From contig NZ_BMWB01000008.1 of NCBI RefSeq assembly GCF_014651015.1, positions 62,001-126,000 of the forward strand: a stretch of DNA of 64,000 nucleotides, in the 5' to 3' direction. This document shows, in pieces, positions 44,083-53,144 of this stretch. The DNA comes from Streptomyces xantholiticus (GTDB taxonomy: Bacteria > Actinomycetota > Actinomycetes > Streptomycetales > Streptomycetaceae). Numbering within the stretch: position 1 is the first letter of the stretch; every line of letters begins with the position of its first letter. A program made the translations under genes and the position numbers. The notes under the pieces are model-generated. The model worked only from the letters and a program-made list of their open reading frames with translations, was not told where the DNA came from and did not search any database.

Positions 44083-45177
44083 TCAGGCACCTGGCGGCCT
44101 GACGGCGGCGCTGCTCAGATGCCGTACGGCAGGTAAGCTCGGCGTCATGTCGGAGACGACGCCCTGCACACCGCCGGCGGCGTTCCCGGCGAGCGGCACG
44201 GCGTCGCCCGTGACGTTCGTCGCAATGTTCTGCGCGAAGGGCTGCACCTCGGAGACCAGTCCCGCGGCGAACGGGTCCACCTGGGCGGCCACGCCGTGGA
44301 CCAGACCGGTGGCGCTGTGGCCGACGCCCTGGGCGAGCGGGTGGGCGTGGCCGGCCACCGTGTCGACCAGCGGCTGCACCTCGGCGACCACACCGGCCGC
44401 GAAGGGCTGCACCTCGCCCAGGGCGCCCGTCGCGAACGGCTGTGCCTCGGACACCACGCCACCGGCAAACGGCTGGACCCGGTCGCCGACCCCGCCGGCG
44501 AACGGCTGCACCTCGGCGGCCACGCCATGGGCGAGGACGCCCGCGTCACCGACGGCCTGAGCGGCGACCGGCTGGGCGCCGGCCAGGGCCGTGGCCACGA
44601 CGGGCGGCAGCACGGCCGCGGAGGTCTCGTCGACGATCGGGCCGGACGCCTCCACCACGCCCTGGGCCCGGGCCTCGGCACCGGCCGGAACCTGGCCGAG
44701 CTCGTGCGCGAAGGCGGAGAGCGGACCGAAGAGGTAGTCGATGTCGGCGTCGACGGCCGGGGCGTCCGCGGAAGGCGCGGCCGGGACGTCGACATGCGGG
44801 GCGGCCGGGACGCCGACGGAGGGGAGCTGCGCGCCGGGGACGGACGGGACCTCGTAGGAGGGGAGCTCACCCTCGACGTACTGGCGGGCCCGGTCCTGGA
44901 CGTCGGACGTCACGCCCTGGAGGCCGGCCGAGGACAACCGGCTCTCCGCCTCGACACCGACGACGTCCTCGTCGGCGACCCGGAGGCCGGCAGCGGCGTC
45001 CCCGGCATCGGCGCCGAGCGACAGGTCGACCGCGTCGGCCGCGTCGGTGGCCTGGTCCGGGGTGGACAACGGCACGGAGACGGGTGCCTCGTCGGCACTG
45101 GCCACGGCGGTCCCGAGGGCCCACATACCGGTGGCCGTGGCGGCGACGGCGATCGAGCGGCGGATGTTCTTGTGCAT
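44083..45177 (-). CDS. Secreted Ala-rich protein with nine 11-residue (hendecad) repeats
   Basis: A 364-residue protein with a clear signal peptide (residues 1-28, HKNIRRSIAVAATATGMWALG...ASA). Residues 29-215 are Ala/Pro/Val/Asp-rich. Residues 216-314 are nine consecutive 11-residue units of the form AxGVxxEVQPF, followed by an imperfect tenth. The periodicity suits an 11/3 amphipathic helix, although the recurrent Pro would kink each unit. There is no cell-wall anchor, catalytic motif or C-terminal membrane helix. It is the last gene of the minus-strand run that begins at the MoxR gene, 117 bp after another secreted protein. I do not recognise a family. Confidence 0.82.
   Translation of the reverse strand: MHKNIRRSIAVAATATGMWALGTAVASADEAPVSVPLSTPDQATDAADAVDLSLGADAGDAAAGLRVADEDVVGVEAESRLSSAGLQGVTSDVQDRARQYVEGELPSYEVPSVPGAQLPSVGVPAAPHVDVPAAPSADAPAVDADIDYLFGPLSAFAHELGQVPAGAEARAQGVVEASGPIVDETSAAVLPPVVATALAGAQPVAAQAVGDAGVLAHGVAAEVQPFAGGVGDRVQPFAGGVVSEAQPFATGALGEVQPFAAGVVAEVQPLVDTVAGHAHPLAQGVGHSATGLVHGVAAQVDPFAAGLVSEVQPFAQNIATNVTGDAVPLAGNAAGGVQGVVSDMTPSLPAVRHLSSAAVRPPGA
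44236..44532 (-). repeat. 33-bp tandem repeat, nine units, encoding hendecads
   Basis: Nine 33-bp units encode residues 216-314 of the secreted protein. The most conserved part reads GAGGTGCAGCCCTTC (EVQPF) on the coding strand. Units 1-5 and 8-9 are close to consensus. Units 6-7 have diverged (AGHAHPL, GHSATGL). Confidence 0.9.
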
Positions 45178-45293
45178 GCTTGGTGGTTCCTTCGAATTCG
45201 TTCGGCGGTCCGGAGCAGCAGAAGGGCTCCGGAGTGGCGGGCAGACCTGCCCACCCCCGCGTGGCAGGTCCTGAGGCGCGGGAATGCCTTGCC

Positions 45294-46247
45294 CTAGCCG
45301 GGGAATTCGAGAACGTCGCGCGGCCTGTCGCGGGTCGGCGGCTCCGCCGCCGGACAGCCGGGGCCCGAGGCGGAAGCGTCCGGAGAAACGTCGGCGAACG
45401 TCGCCGCCGGCTGGTCGCCCGGGCGAGGCGCCTGGGTCTCGCTCGACTGCTGCACCGCGCCCTGCTGGTGCTTGCGCGGATCGACGGGCCCAGGTGCGGG
45501 CGTGTGCACCGGGGACTTCGCGGACACGAGCCGCGCCGTGCCGAAGCCCCCACCCTGCGCGCCGCAGTCCCGGTCGATGCCGACGAGGGCGGGCTGCCCG
45601 GCGTCGGCCGAGGAGCGTGCGCCGCCCACGGCCGGGGCCGTACCGGCGCTGGTGAACGGCGCTCCACCCGGTGCCAGTTGTGCCGCCGGAAGATCGCCGG
45701 GGACGACGACACCAGGTGCCGGCAGATGGCCGCCGGGCAGCGGACCGGCGATGATCCCGGCCGGCAAACCGGTCAGCCACCCCATGCCGTCGGTGACCGG
45801 ACGCGTCACCGCACGGACCGCTTCCGCTGTCCGGGCGGTGCCTGCGGCGGCCGCGGCCTCGACGGCGCTCATGGACTCGTCGGCCGCACGCCGCAGTTCC
45901 CGTTCGGCGGGCCGCTCGGCGGAGGTGGCGGAGTCGACCCGCGGGGAAGCACCGTCGGACGGTGCGGACTTAGTGGACCCGGGCGCCGTGGAAGCCGAGG
46001 CAGGCGCCTGTGACCCGGTCGACCGGGAGGCCACCGTCGCGTCGGCGCCGCTCTTCTGCCGGGCTTCGGCCCGAACCTCCGCAGTGGAGCCCGCGCCGGA
46101 CTCGGCCGCGTACGCCGGAGCGCCGAGAAGAAGACCGAGCGTCAGAACCCCGCCGAGAAAGAGCAGGACCCGCAGCATGCGACGCCCGTACACCGCCCGG
46201 CGCAGCGCGCGCGGGTCGGCAGCGGGGCGGAGCGCTGCGGAAGTCAC
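45294..46247 (-). CDS. Secreted or membrane-anchored Ala-rich protein, function unknown
   Basis: A 317-residue protein. The N-terminus (PRALRRAVYGRRMLRVLLFL) leads to a signal peptide or signal anchor ending about APAYAAE. The rest is low-complexity Ala/Ser/Pro-rich, with one helical segment (ERELRRAADESMSAVEAAAAAG) and a hydrophobic patch (GMGWLTGLPAGIIAGPLPGG). Two Cys residues lie in the C-terminal half (DRDCGAQGG and GPGCPAAEP). No domain is recognised. It lies 122 bp after the VWA gene and 117 bp before the hendecad-repeat gene, so all may belong to one transcription unit. Confidence 0.75.
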   Translation of the reverse strand: MTSAALRPAADPRALRRAVYGRRMLRVLLFLGGVLTLGLLLGAPAYAAESGAGSTAEVRAEARQKSGADATVASRSTGSQAPASASTAPGSTKSAPSDGASPRVDSATSAERPAERELRRAADESMSAVEAAAAAGTARTAEAVRAVTRPVTDGMGWLTGLPAGIIAGPLPGGHLPAPGVVVPGDLPAAQLAPGGAPFTSAGTAPAVGGARSSADAGQPALVGIDRDCGAQGGGFGTARLVSAKSPVHTPAPGPVDPRKHQQGAVQQSSETQAPRPGDQPAATFADVSPDASASGPGCPAAEPPTRDRPRDVLEFPG

Positions 46248-46369
46248 GGGGCGGGCCCTCTCTCTTGGTCGGCGTCGGGCCGGATCAAGGCGATGCTCGC
46301 ACGAGGCTCCCAGGGCGACGCAAGCCCCCTGTCACCGATGTCACCGATGGATCACCCTGTCCTGTCCTG

Positions 46370-47596
46370 CTACTGATGGGCCGCCATGTCCGGTATGGGG
46401 AGCGGCCGTTTTTCGATGGCCGCGGCCATGACGTCCGGGAAGAGATCCGGCGTGCAGGCGAACGCCGGTGCTCCGAGCCCCGCGAGGGCGGCCGCGTGCT
46501 CACGGTCGTAGGCCGGGGCGCCCTCGTCGGAGAGCGCCAGCAGAGTGACGAACTGCACTCCGGACGCCTTCATCGCCGCGACCCGTTTCAGCATCTCGTC
46601 GCGGATCCCGCCCTCGTAGAGGTCGCTGATCAGCACGACGACGGTGTCGGCGGGGCGGGTGATCTGCGACTGGCAGTACGCCAGCGCCCTGTTGATGTCG
46701 GTCCCGCCGCCGAGCTGAGTGCCGAACAGGACGTCCACCGGGTCGTCGAGCTGGTCGGTCAGGTCGACGACCGCCGTGTCGAAGACGACGAGCCGGGTCG
46801 CGATGGAGCGCATGGAGGCCAGCACCGCGCCGAACACCGATGCGTACACGACGGACGCGGCCATCGAGCCCGACTGGTCGATGCAGAGCACGACCTCCTT
46901 CTTCACCGCCTGGGACGCCCGGCCGTAGCCGATCAGCCGCTCCGGGACGACGGTGTTGAACTCCGGCAGGTAGTTCTTGAGGTTCGCCCGGATCGTGCGG
47001 TCCCAGTCGATGTCGCGGTGGCGCGGGCGGTTGATCCTCGCCGAGCGGTCCAGCGCACCGGTCAGCGTCGACCGGGTGCGGGTGGCGAGCTTCTTCTCCA
47101 GTTCGTCGACGACCTTGCGCACGACCGCACGGGCCGTCTCCTTCGTCGTCTCCGGCATGGCCTTGTTGAGCGACAGCAAGGTGCCGACGAGGTGCACGTC
47201 GGCCTCGACGGCCTCCAGCATCTCCGGCTCCAGCAACAGCGTGGAGAGGCCGAGCCGGTCTATCGCGTCGCGCTGCATCACCTGGACGACCGAGCTGGGG
47301 AAGTACGTGCGGATGTCGCCCAGCCAGCGGGCGACGGACGGCGCGGACGCGCCGAGCCCCGCCGACCTGCTGCCGCTGCGGTTCCCGTTGCCGGCACCGG
47401 TGCCTGAGCCCTTGCCGTAGAGGGAGGCGAGTGCCCCGTCCATCGCCGCGTCCGTGCCGGTCAGTGCGCAACCCGTGCCGTCCGCGCCGGATTCTCCGCC
47501 CAGCACCAGCCGCCACCGCCGCAGCCGCTCGTCGTCGACGCCAGTACTGCTCGCGCCCGTGTGCTTGCTCGCGCTTGCTTCTGTGCTCGCCGTCAT
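46370..47596 (-). CDS. VWA domain protein of the MoxR-DUF5682-SWIM cluster (YehP-like)
   Basis: A 408-residue protein with a C-terminal von Willebrand A domain. The MIDAS motif is CIDQSGSMA (D240, S242, S244), followed by VVFDTAVVDLTD (Thr/Asp) and VVVLISDLYEGG (third MIDAS region). The N-terminal ~220 residues are helical and contain IRTYFPSSVVQVMQRDA and WDRTIRANLKNYLPE, conserved features of this VWA subfamily. MoxR-associated VWA proteins act as metal-dependent substrate adaptors for the AAA+ ring in better-known systems. Its ATG overlaps the DUF5682 stop (ATGA), so the two are translationally coupled. The genes upstream support a YehP-like role. Confidence 0.92.
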   Translation of the reverse strand: MTASTEASASKHTGASSTGVDDERLRRWRLVLGGESGADGTGCALTGTDAAMDGALASLYGKGSGTGAGNGNRSGSRSAGLGASAPSVARWLGDIRTYFPSSVVQVMQRDAIDRLGLSTLLLEPEMLEAVEADVHLVGTLLSLNKAMPETTKETARAVVRKVVDELEKKLATRTRSTLTGALDRSARINRPRHRDIDWDRTIRANLKNYLPEFNTVVPERLIGYGRASQAVKKEVVLCIDQSGSMAASVVYASVFGAVLASMRSIATRLVVFDTAVVDLTDQLDDPVDVLFGTQLGGGTDINRALAYCQSQITRPADTVVVLISDLYEGGIRDEMLKRVAAMKASGVQFVTLLALSDEGAPAYDREHAAALAGLGAPAFACTPDLFPDVMAAAIEKRPLPIPDMAAHQ

Positions 47597-49947
47597 CGGG
47601 CCACCCCCGCCAGGTCGTTGTCATCGATGCCGAGCAGCAGCTGCAGCACGGGAAGCACCGCGTCCGCGCGCGCGGCGTCGAGGCCGGGGCCGAACCCGGG
47701 TGTGCCGGCGTCCGTGCCCGCCGACCCGGCCGCCGCACCCGGCCCTCGCCGGACGAGCTCGCCGAGCGTGCGGCGGACGCCCGGTTCGTACGCGGAGAAG
47801 GTACGGCGCAGCAGCGGCAGCACATCGGTGAAGGCCCCCACCGGTACGCCGGTCAGCCAGGAGTCGACGAGGCCGAGCAGGCGCTCGTCGTGGACCAGCA
47901 GCAGCCCTCCCCCGGACGCGCCGCCGACGAAGCCTTCGATCCAGGCCGCCGCCTCGGCCGGCTCCGTGCCCGGGGAGAGCGCGAGAGCCATCAGACGCGC
48001 GGCTTCGTCCTCCTCGAGCCGCCCCTCGTCCAGCAGCAGCCGGGCCGCGCGCCCGCGGATCACTCCGGGGACGGTGTCGCGGGCGGCGAGTCTGTGCAGG
48101 ACGGTCCGCCAGCGCTCGCCCGTACCGTCGGCGTCCGGCAGCAGACCGACGGCGGTGTGCACGCCGTCGAGGTGGCCGCGCATCTCGGCCGCCCCGTCCG
48201 CGTCGAGTCCGGTGCACGCGGGCGGCAGGCCGACGCAGATCCGCTCGGCGAGTCCTGCGGCGACCTCGCCGAGCGCGGCCGTGTCGGTGCCCCGTACGTC
48301 GCCGTACCGCAGCGAGCGGGCCAGCGCGGGCAGTGCCTGCGCGAGGTGGCTCACATCGGCGTCGAGAGCGGCCCGGTCCGCGAGTGCCTTCATCACCACC
48401 GGGAGCGCGTCCGGCAGTTCCGCGAGGAGGCACTGCTCGGCGAGCGCCGTCACCTCCGAGAGCGCCGTCGCGGAGACGGCCTGCGTCTCGGCCTTGGCGG
48501 TGGCGGCGGCGAGCACCGTAGTGCCCCATACTCCGGCCTCCGCGACCTTCACGGACAGCTCCGGCTCCCAGCGCAGCCGCCAGGTCTCCCGGAACGTGCC
48601 GGTGCTCCCCCGCCCGGTGACCGGCTCGCCCCAGCCCACCGCGAGCAGCCGCAGCCGGTGCAACAGCCGGCTCTTGGCCGCGTCGCTCTCCTTGCGCAGG
48701 TCGAGTTCCAGCTCGCGCTCGAGCGCCTCCGGCTTGAGCCGCAGGCCGCGCTGCTGCCGGGTCAGGTCCCGCTGGAGCGGTACGGCGGGCGCCGTGTCGG
48801 GCACCTCGCCGAGGACGTCCCCCACCACGAGCCGGTCCCGGACGAGGTCGAGCGGTACGTCGGAGCCGTCGCACATCACGGCCCGGACGGCGTCGACCGT
48901 CTCGGTCAGCCCCGCGAGCGGGCGGCCTCGCACGGCGGCCAGTGTCCCGGCGAGCCGGACGGCTTCGATGACATGGGCGGAGGACACCATGCGGTCCTCG
49001 TCCCGCAGCAGCCTGGCGACCTTGGTCATCCAGCGCTCGACGGGCCGGTCGGGCGCCCCGAAGAGATGCCCGTACCAGCCGGGCGAGTCGATGCCCGCCC
49101 CGTACCCGGAGCGGCGGGCCAGCCTGCGGTGTGTCCAGGGAACCCAGGTCATCTCGGTCCGGACCTTGGGGAGCCCTTTGAGGAGGGCCCTGTCGGCGGT
49201 GACCGTCGTCCTCGCTTCGAGCGCGGGGACGTGCCAAGCGCCGCAGACGACCGCGACAGCGCTGTCCCCGAACTCCTTCCTGGCCGCGCGGAGTTGCAGC
49301 CGCATACAGGCCTCACGGACGAGATCCCGATCGTGGCCGCCGTGGCCGTACGTCTCCCGCAGTGCGGTCATGGCCTCCCCGAGCGCGGCGAACGGGGCGA
49401 ACGGATCGGCGCCGTCGGACGCCGCGGCGCCCCCGCCCGGCTGGCCGGCGGCTTCGTCGGCCCGGGGCCCCTGACGACCCCGGCCGCCGCGCAGTTCGAC
49501 GACGTCCTCCCACCACCGCTCCGGATCGTCGTACCCGGCGGTGGACGCGAGCACCGCGATCGGGTCGATGCGCACATCCGGCGCCTCTTTGCCGGAGTCC
49601 TCGTCCTCCGTGCGGAATTCGTCGGTCAGCGCGAGCGAATGCGCCGCAGGCAGATCGATGAACCGCACCGCCGCCCCGTTGGCCAGCGCCCACCGGACAG
49701 CCACCCACTCGGGGGAGAACTCGGCCAGCGGCCAGAACGCGGCCCTGCCCGGGTCGTCCGTGGCATGGGCGAGCAGGGCGACGGGCGGACGCATCTGCTC
49801 GTCGGCGGCCAGCGGCAGCAGGGCATCGCCCTCCGGCGGGCCCTCGATCAGCACGACCGCGGGTGCGGCCGCCTCCAGCGCGGCCCGCACCGCCCGGGCC
49901 GAGCCCGGACCGTGGTGACGGACTCCGAGCAGGAGCGGGCCGGTCAT
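47593..49947 (-). CDS. DUF5682 family protein (YehM-like)
   Basis: A 784-residue protein from the ATG at 49947, which overlaps the stop of the MoxR gene by four bases. The N-terminal domain (about 1-270) opens with LLLGVRHHGPGSARAV, then VVLIEGPPEGD, RFIDLPAAHS and VCGAWHVPALEAR. This order of His-Glu-His motifs resembles the TraB/Tiki/EreA-like superfamily, in which such residues line the active site, so an enzymatic role is conceivable. The rest is a long helical region with a WGEPV/GTFRETWRLRWEPE stretch near the middle. The family is defined by its neighbourhood with MoxR, VWA and SWIM genes. Its biochemistry is unknown. Confidence 0.9.
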   Translation of the reverse strand: MTGPLLLGVRHHGPGSARAVRAALEAAAPAVVLIEGPPEGDALLPLAADEQMRPPVALLAHATDDPGRAAFWPLAEFSPEWVAVRWALANGAAVRFIDLPAAHSLALTDEFRTEDEDSGKEAPDVRIDPIAVLASTAGYDDPERWWEDVVELRGGRGRQGPRADEAAGQPGGGAAASDGADPFAPFAALGEAMTALRETYGHGGHDRDLVREACMRLQLRAARKEFGDSAVAVVCGAWHVPALEARTTVTADRALLKGLPKVRTEMTWVPWTHRRLARRSGYGAGIDSPGWYGHLFGAPDRPVERWMTKVARLLRDEDRMVSSAHVIEAVRLAGTLAAVRGRPLAGLTETVDAVRAVMCDGSDVPLDLVRDRLVVGDVLGEVPDTAPAVPLQRDLTRQQRGLRLKPEALERELELDLRKESDAAKSRLLHRLRLLAVGWGEPVTGRGSTGTFRETWRLRWEPELSVKVAEAGVWGTTVLAAATAKAETQAVSATALSEVTALAEQCLLAELPDALPVVMKALADRAALDADVSHLAQALPALARSLRYGDVRGTDTAALGEVAAGLAERICVGLPPACTGLDADGAAEMRGHLDGVHTAVGLLPDADGTGERWRTVLHRLAARDTVPGVIRGRAARLLLDEGRLEEDEAARLMALALSPGTEPAEAAAWIEGFVGGASGGGLLLVHDERLLGLVDSWLTGVPVGAFTDVLPLLRRTFSAYEPGVRRTLGELVRRGPGAAAGSAGTDAGTPGFGPGLDAARADAVLPVLQLLLGIDDNDLAGVAR

Positions 49948-51056
49948 GCGCTCACCTCGCGGCAGGCGCGGTAGAAGTCCTTCCAGCCGTCCCGCTCGCG
50001 CACCACGGTCTCCAGGTACTCCTGCCAGACGACCCGGTCGGCCGCCGGGTCGCGCACGACCGCACCGAGGATGCCGGCCGCCACGTCGCCCGGCCGCAGC
50101 ACGCCGTCGCCGAAGTGCGCGGCCAGCGCCAGGCCGCCTGTGACGACGGAGATCGCCTCGGCCGTCGACAGGGTGCCGGACGGGGACTTGATCTTTGTGC
50201 GACCGTCGCTGGACACACCGTCGCGCAGCTCGCGGAAGACCGTGACGACGCGGCGGATCTCGTCCAGGCCTTCCGGCGCGGCCGGCAGGTCCAGCGAGCG
50301 TCCTAGCTGGTCGACGCGCCGCGCCACGATGTCGACCTCTGCTTCCGCCGTCTCGGGCAGCGGCAGGACGACGGTGTTGAACCGGCGGCGCAGGGCGCTG
50401 GAGAGGTCGTTGACGCCGCGGTCGCGGTCGTTGGCCGTGGCGATGAGGTTGAAGCCGCGGACGGCCTGCACCTCCTGCCCCAGCTCGGGGACGGGGAGCG
50501 TCTTCTCGGACAGGATCGTGATGAGCGTGTCCTGCACGTCGGCCGGGATGCGGGTCAACTCCTCGACCCGCGCGGTCATCCCCTCGGACATGGCGCGCAT
50601 GACGGGACTGGGCACCAGTGCGTCGCGGCTGGGGCCGTGGGCCAGCAGCTGGGCGTAGTTCCAGCCGTAGCGGATGGCCTCCTCGGGAGTGCCGGCGGTG
50701 CCCTGCACGAGGAGGGTGGAGTCGCCGCTGACGGCTGCCGCCAGATGCTCCGACACCCATGTCTTCGCGGTGCCGGGCACGCCGAGCAACAGAAGAGCGC
50801 GGTCGGTGGCGAGCGTGGTGACGGCGACCTCGACGATCCGGCGGGGTCCCACGTACTTCGGCGTGATCACCGTGCCGTCGGCGAGTGTGCCGCCGAGCAG
50901 ATAGGTGGCGACGGCCCATGGCGACAGCCGCCAGTTCACCGGGCGAGGCCTGTCGTCGAGCGCGGCCAGCGCCCTCAGTTCGTCGGCGAACGCGTCCTCC
51001 GCGTGCGGCCTCAGCGCTTCCGTTCCGGTCCTCGCGACGGTTTCCGACACGGTCAT
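49944..51056 (-). CDS. MoxR-type AAA+ ATPase (YehL-like)
   Basis: A 370-residue AAA+ ATPase. Walker A is GVPGTAKT (residues 92-99). The Walker B region is unusual, with RVEELTRIPADVQDTL in place of a clear hhhhDE. The sensor 1 region is GFNLIATANDRDRGV, followed by LSSALRRRFNTVVLPLP (arginine finger/sensor 2 side). The ATG at 51056 has a GGGGGG ribosome-binding site. MoxR ATPases remodel or activate protein partners, usually with a VWA protein. This one is linked by ATGA overlap to DUF5682 and through it to the VWA gene. The frame is open back through the upstream lipoprotein gene. Confidence 0.93.
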   Translation of the reverse strand: MTVSETVARTGTEALRPHAEDAFADELRALAALDDRPRPVNWRLSPWAVATYLLGGTLADGTVITPKYVGPRRIVEVAVTTLATDRALLLLGVPGTAKTWVSEHLAAAVSGDSTLLVQGTAGTPEEAIRYGWNYAQLLAHGPSRDALVPSPVMRAMSEGMTARVEELTRIPADVQDTLITILSEKTLPVPELGQEVQAVRGFNLIATANDRDRGVNDLSSALRRRFNTVVLPLPETAEAEVDIVARRVDQLGRSLDLPAAPEGLDEIRRVVTVFRELRDGVSSDGRTKIKSPSGTLSTAEAISVVTGGLALAAHFGDGVLRPGDVAAGILGAVVRDPAADRVVWQEYLETVVRERDGWKDFYRACREVSA

Positions 51057-51602
51057 GGATCCCCCCTGCAGATCGTTCGACCCGATGTGGGAACCACCGT
51101 GCACCATGCCACTGACAGTCGCCCCGTCGCGACGACATGACCGCAGGTCAGTAACGGGAAGAGGGGTGTGCGGGAGGAGTCGGCCGCCGACCGGGGACTC
51201 CGCCACGCAGCCACCCGAGGGCACCAGCGCCTTGCCGTTCTCCTCGGCGAGCACCTTGCCCTTGTGCGTGATCCTGCACATGATCCCGGCGCCGGCGGGG
51301 TCGGCGACCGGCATCACGGCCGCGGGCATGATGCCGCGGAGCGTGACCGTCTTCTTCCACGGCAGGGTGGGCCTGTCCACCGTCTCGATCTTCGGGTTCG
51401 GCGCATCGCCCCCACCGCCGTGGAACTGGATCGAGTCGGCGCTCCTGCCGGTGACCTGGTATGTCACCTCGTGCGTTTCGTCGACCTCCTTGTCTACCTG
51501 CTCGACCGCCTCGTTGGAGCACGCGGCGAGGGCGAAGGCCAGGACGGCGGCGAGGCCGGCGGCCGTGACGGCGCGGAGCGCCGTGCGGGTGGAGCGCTGC
51601 AT
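51057..51602 (-). CDS. MmpS-like lipoprotein whose frame runs into the MoxR gene without a stop
   Basis: From the ATG at 51602 the frame encodes a lipoprotein: QRSTRTALRAVTAAGL then LAFALAACSN (lipobox LAAC). It continues VTYQVTGRSADSIQFHGGG, DRPTLPWKKTVTLRG, IMCRITHKGKVLAEENGK and SGGCVAESP, a pattern seen in MmpS-type small secreted proteins. Normal members end soon after the final CVAxSP. Here no stop follows; the frame continues for ~55 low-complexity codons and enters the MoxR coding sequence in phase. Either the true C-terminus was lost by a small indel, or a lipoprotein-MoxR fusion could be made. The end given is the base before the MoxR ATG, not a stop codon. Confidence 0.7.
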
Positions 51603-51736
51603 GGTGTATCCCCCCGGACTTCCATGGTGCTGATGAGCCCGACCGTAGGAAGGCGAATCGGGCGCCAACAGCATCCGGACACCGGCGAATTCGCAGGTCG
51701 CGACGATTGTCAGTGGTCGGCCGTAGCGTCGTTCCC

Positions 51737-53119
51737 ATGCTTCTGACAAACGGGGAAACGGCGTCGGGCGCCCTGGCTCAGGGGCCCCGCTGGGCCACGG
51801 AGCAGGTGCTGTCACTGGCTCCTGACGACGCATCGCGCAAGGCGGGAAGCAAGCTGGGCGCTGCGGGGCCCTGGTCGACCGCGGGCTGCGACGCGTCCGG
51901 GGCCGTGTGGGGCCTGTGCAAGGGCAGCGGCAGCAGGCCCTACCAGACCGTCGTGGACACCACCGGCCCCGCGTACAAGTGCAGTTGCCCGAGCCGGAAG
52001 TTCCCGTGCAAGCACGCCCTGGGCCTGCTGTTGCTCTGGGCCTCCGACGAGCGGAGCGTGCGGGCGGGCGACGCCGTGCCGGACTGGGCGGAGGAGTGGC
52101 TGTCCGGTCGCAGAGCGCGCGCCGCGGGCCAGGACCGGGCGGCCGCCGGCTCGGGCACGTCCGCGAGGAGCGCCGATCCGGAAGCCGCCGGGCGGCGGGC
52201 CGAGCGCCGTGCCGAGCGGATCACCGCGGGCGCCACCGAGCTGGAACAGCGGCTCGCCGATTTACTGCGCGGCGGCCTCGCGGCGGCAGAGCAGTCGGGG
52301 TACGGCCTGTGGGAGGAGACCGCCGCCCGCATGGTCGACGCCCAGGCGCCCGGACTGGCCGCACGTGTCAGGGAACTGGGGGCCATTCCCGGCTCAGGGC
52401 CGGGTTGGCCGGTGCGGCTGCTGGAGGAGTGCTCCCTGATCCATCTGCTGGACTCCGCCTGGCTGGGGCGCGAGCGGCTGCCGGAGCCTCTGGCCGCCAC
52501 GGTCCGCACCAGGGTCGGGCTCTCCTCGTCCGCCGACGGCTCGGCCGTCCGCGACCGGTGGCTGGTGCTCGCCCAGTACGACTCCTCCGACAGCAAGCTC
52601 ACCACACGTCGTATCTGGCTGTACGGACGGGAGTCACAACGAGCCGCACTGCTGCTGTCCTTCGGCGCGGCGGGCCGCCCGCCCCGGCTTGCCCTCCCCG
52701 TGGGGCTGATGCTCGACGCCGAGGTCACCGCGCACACCGGCAGCGGGCCGAGGGCCGAACTGGGCGAGCAGTTCACCCCGCCGGTCGCCATCGACGCACC
52801 GCCGCCCGGCGGGCCGTGCGCCTCGGCGGCCGACACGTACGGGCAGGCCCTGCGCGCCGACCCGTGGCTGGACTCCTGGCCGGTCACCCTCAGCGGCGTC
52901 ATACCCGTGCGGGACGGCGAGGGATGGCAGCTGGTCGACGCCGACGGCGGCGACGCGCTGTCTGTCGCGCCCGCCGTGCTCGCCCGCCCCGGCCTGTGGA
53001 AGCTCGTGGCGCTCGCCGGAGGCCGGCCGGTCACCGTCTTCGGCGAGTTCGGCCACCGGGGCTTCGTGCCGCTGACGGTGTGGCCCGCGGACATGTCCGA
53101 GACGGTCCCGCTGATCTGA
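51737..53119 (+). CDS. SWIM zinc-finger protein (YehQ-like)
   Basis: A 460-residue protein with a SWIM zinc finger at residues 80-95: YKCSCPSRKFPCKHALG gives Cys82, Cys84, Cys91 and His93. SWIM domains bind DNA or proteins. The long C-terminal region has a coiled-coil stretch (about 160-190, AERRAERITAGATELEQRL) and a beta-rich domain containing DRWLVLAQYDSSDSKLTTRRIWLYG. It is divergent from the lipoprotein/MoxR side (135 bp between starts) and runs into the DUF5691 gene after 25 bp. The same SWIM-MoxR-DUF5682-VWA company is found around E. coli yehQ. Confidence 0.92.
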   Translation: MLLTNGETASGALAQGPRWATEQVLSLAPDDASRKAGSKLGAAGPWSTAGCDASGAVWGLCKGSGSRPYQTVVDTTGPAYKCSCPSRKFPCKHALGLLLLWASDERSVRAGDAVPDWAEEWLSGRRARAAGQDRAAAGSGTSARSADPEAAGRRAERRAERITAGATELEQRLADLLRGGLAAAEQSGYGLWEETAARMVDAQAPGLAARVRELGAIPGSGPGWPVRLLEECSLIHLLDSAWLGRERLPEPLAATVRTRVGLSSSADGSAVRDRWLVLAQYDSSDSKLTTRRIWLYGRESQRAALLLSFGAAGRPPRLALPVGLMLDAEVTAHTGSGPRAELGEQFTPPVAIDAPPPGGPCASAADTYGQALRADPWLDSWPVTLSGVIPVRDGEGWQLVDADGGDALSVAPAVLARPGLWKLVALAGGRPVTVFGEFGHRGFVPLTVWPADMSETVPLI

Positions 53120-53144
53120 ACGCCAGGAACGTTAGGGAGGCCTC

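Noticed and set aside
47431..49974. An 847-codon plus-strand open frame opposite the DUF5682 gene
   Set aside because: It is antisense to a strongly coding frame with clear start and stop overlaps to its neighbours, so it is a shadow.
51057..51602. A true lipoprotein-MoxR fusion protein
   Set aside because: MoxR has its own ribosome-binding site and start, and a secreted lipoprotein N-terminus would place an AAA+ ATPase outside the cell. Stop loss is more likely. Kept only as a finding to check.
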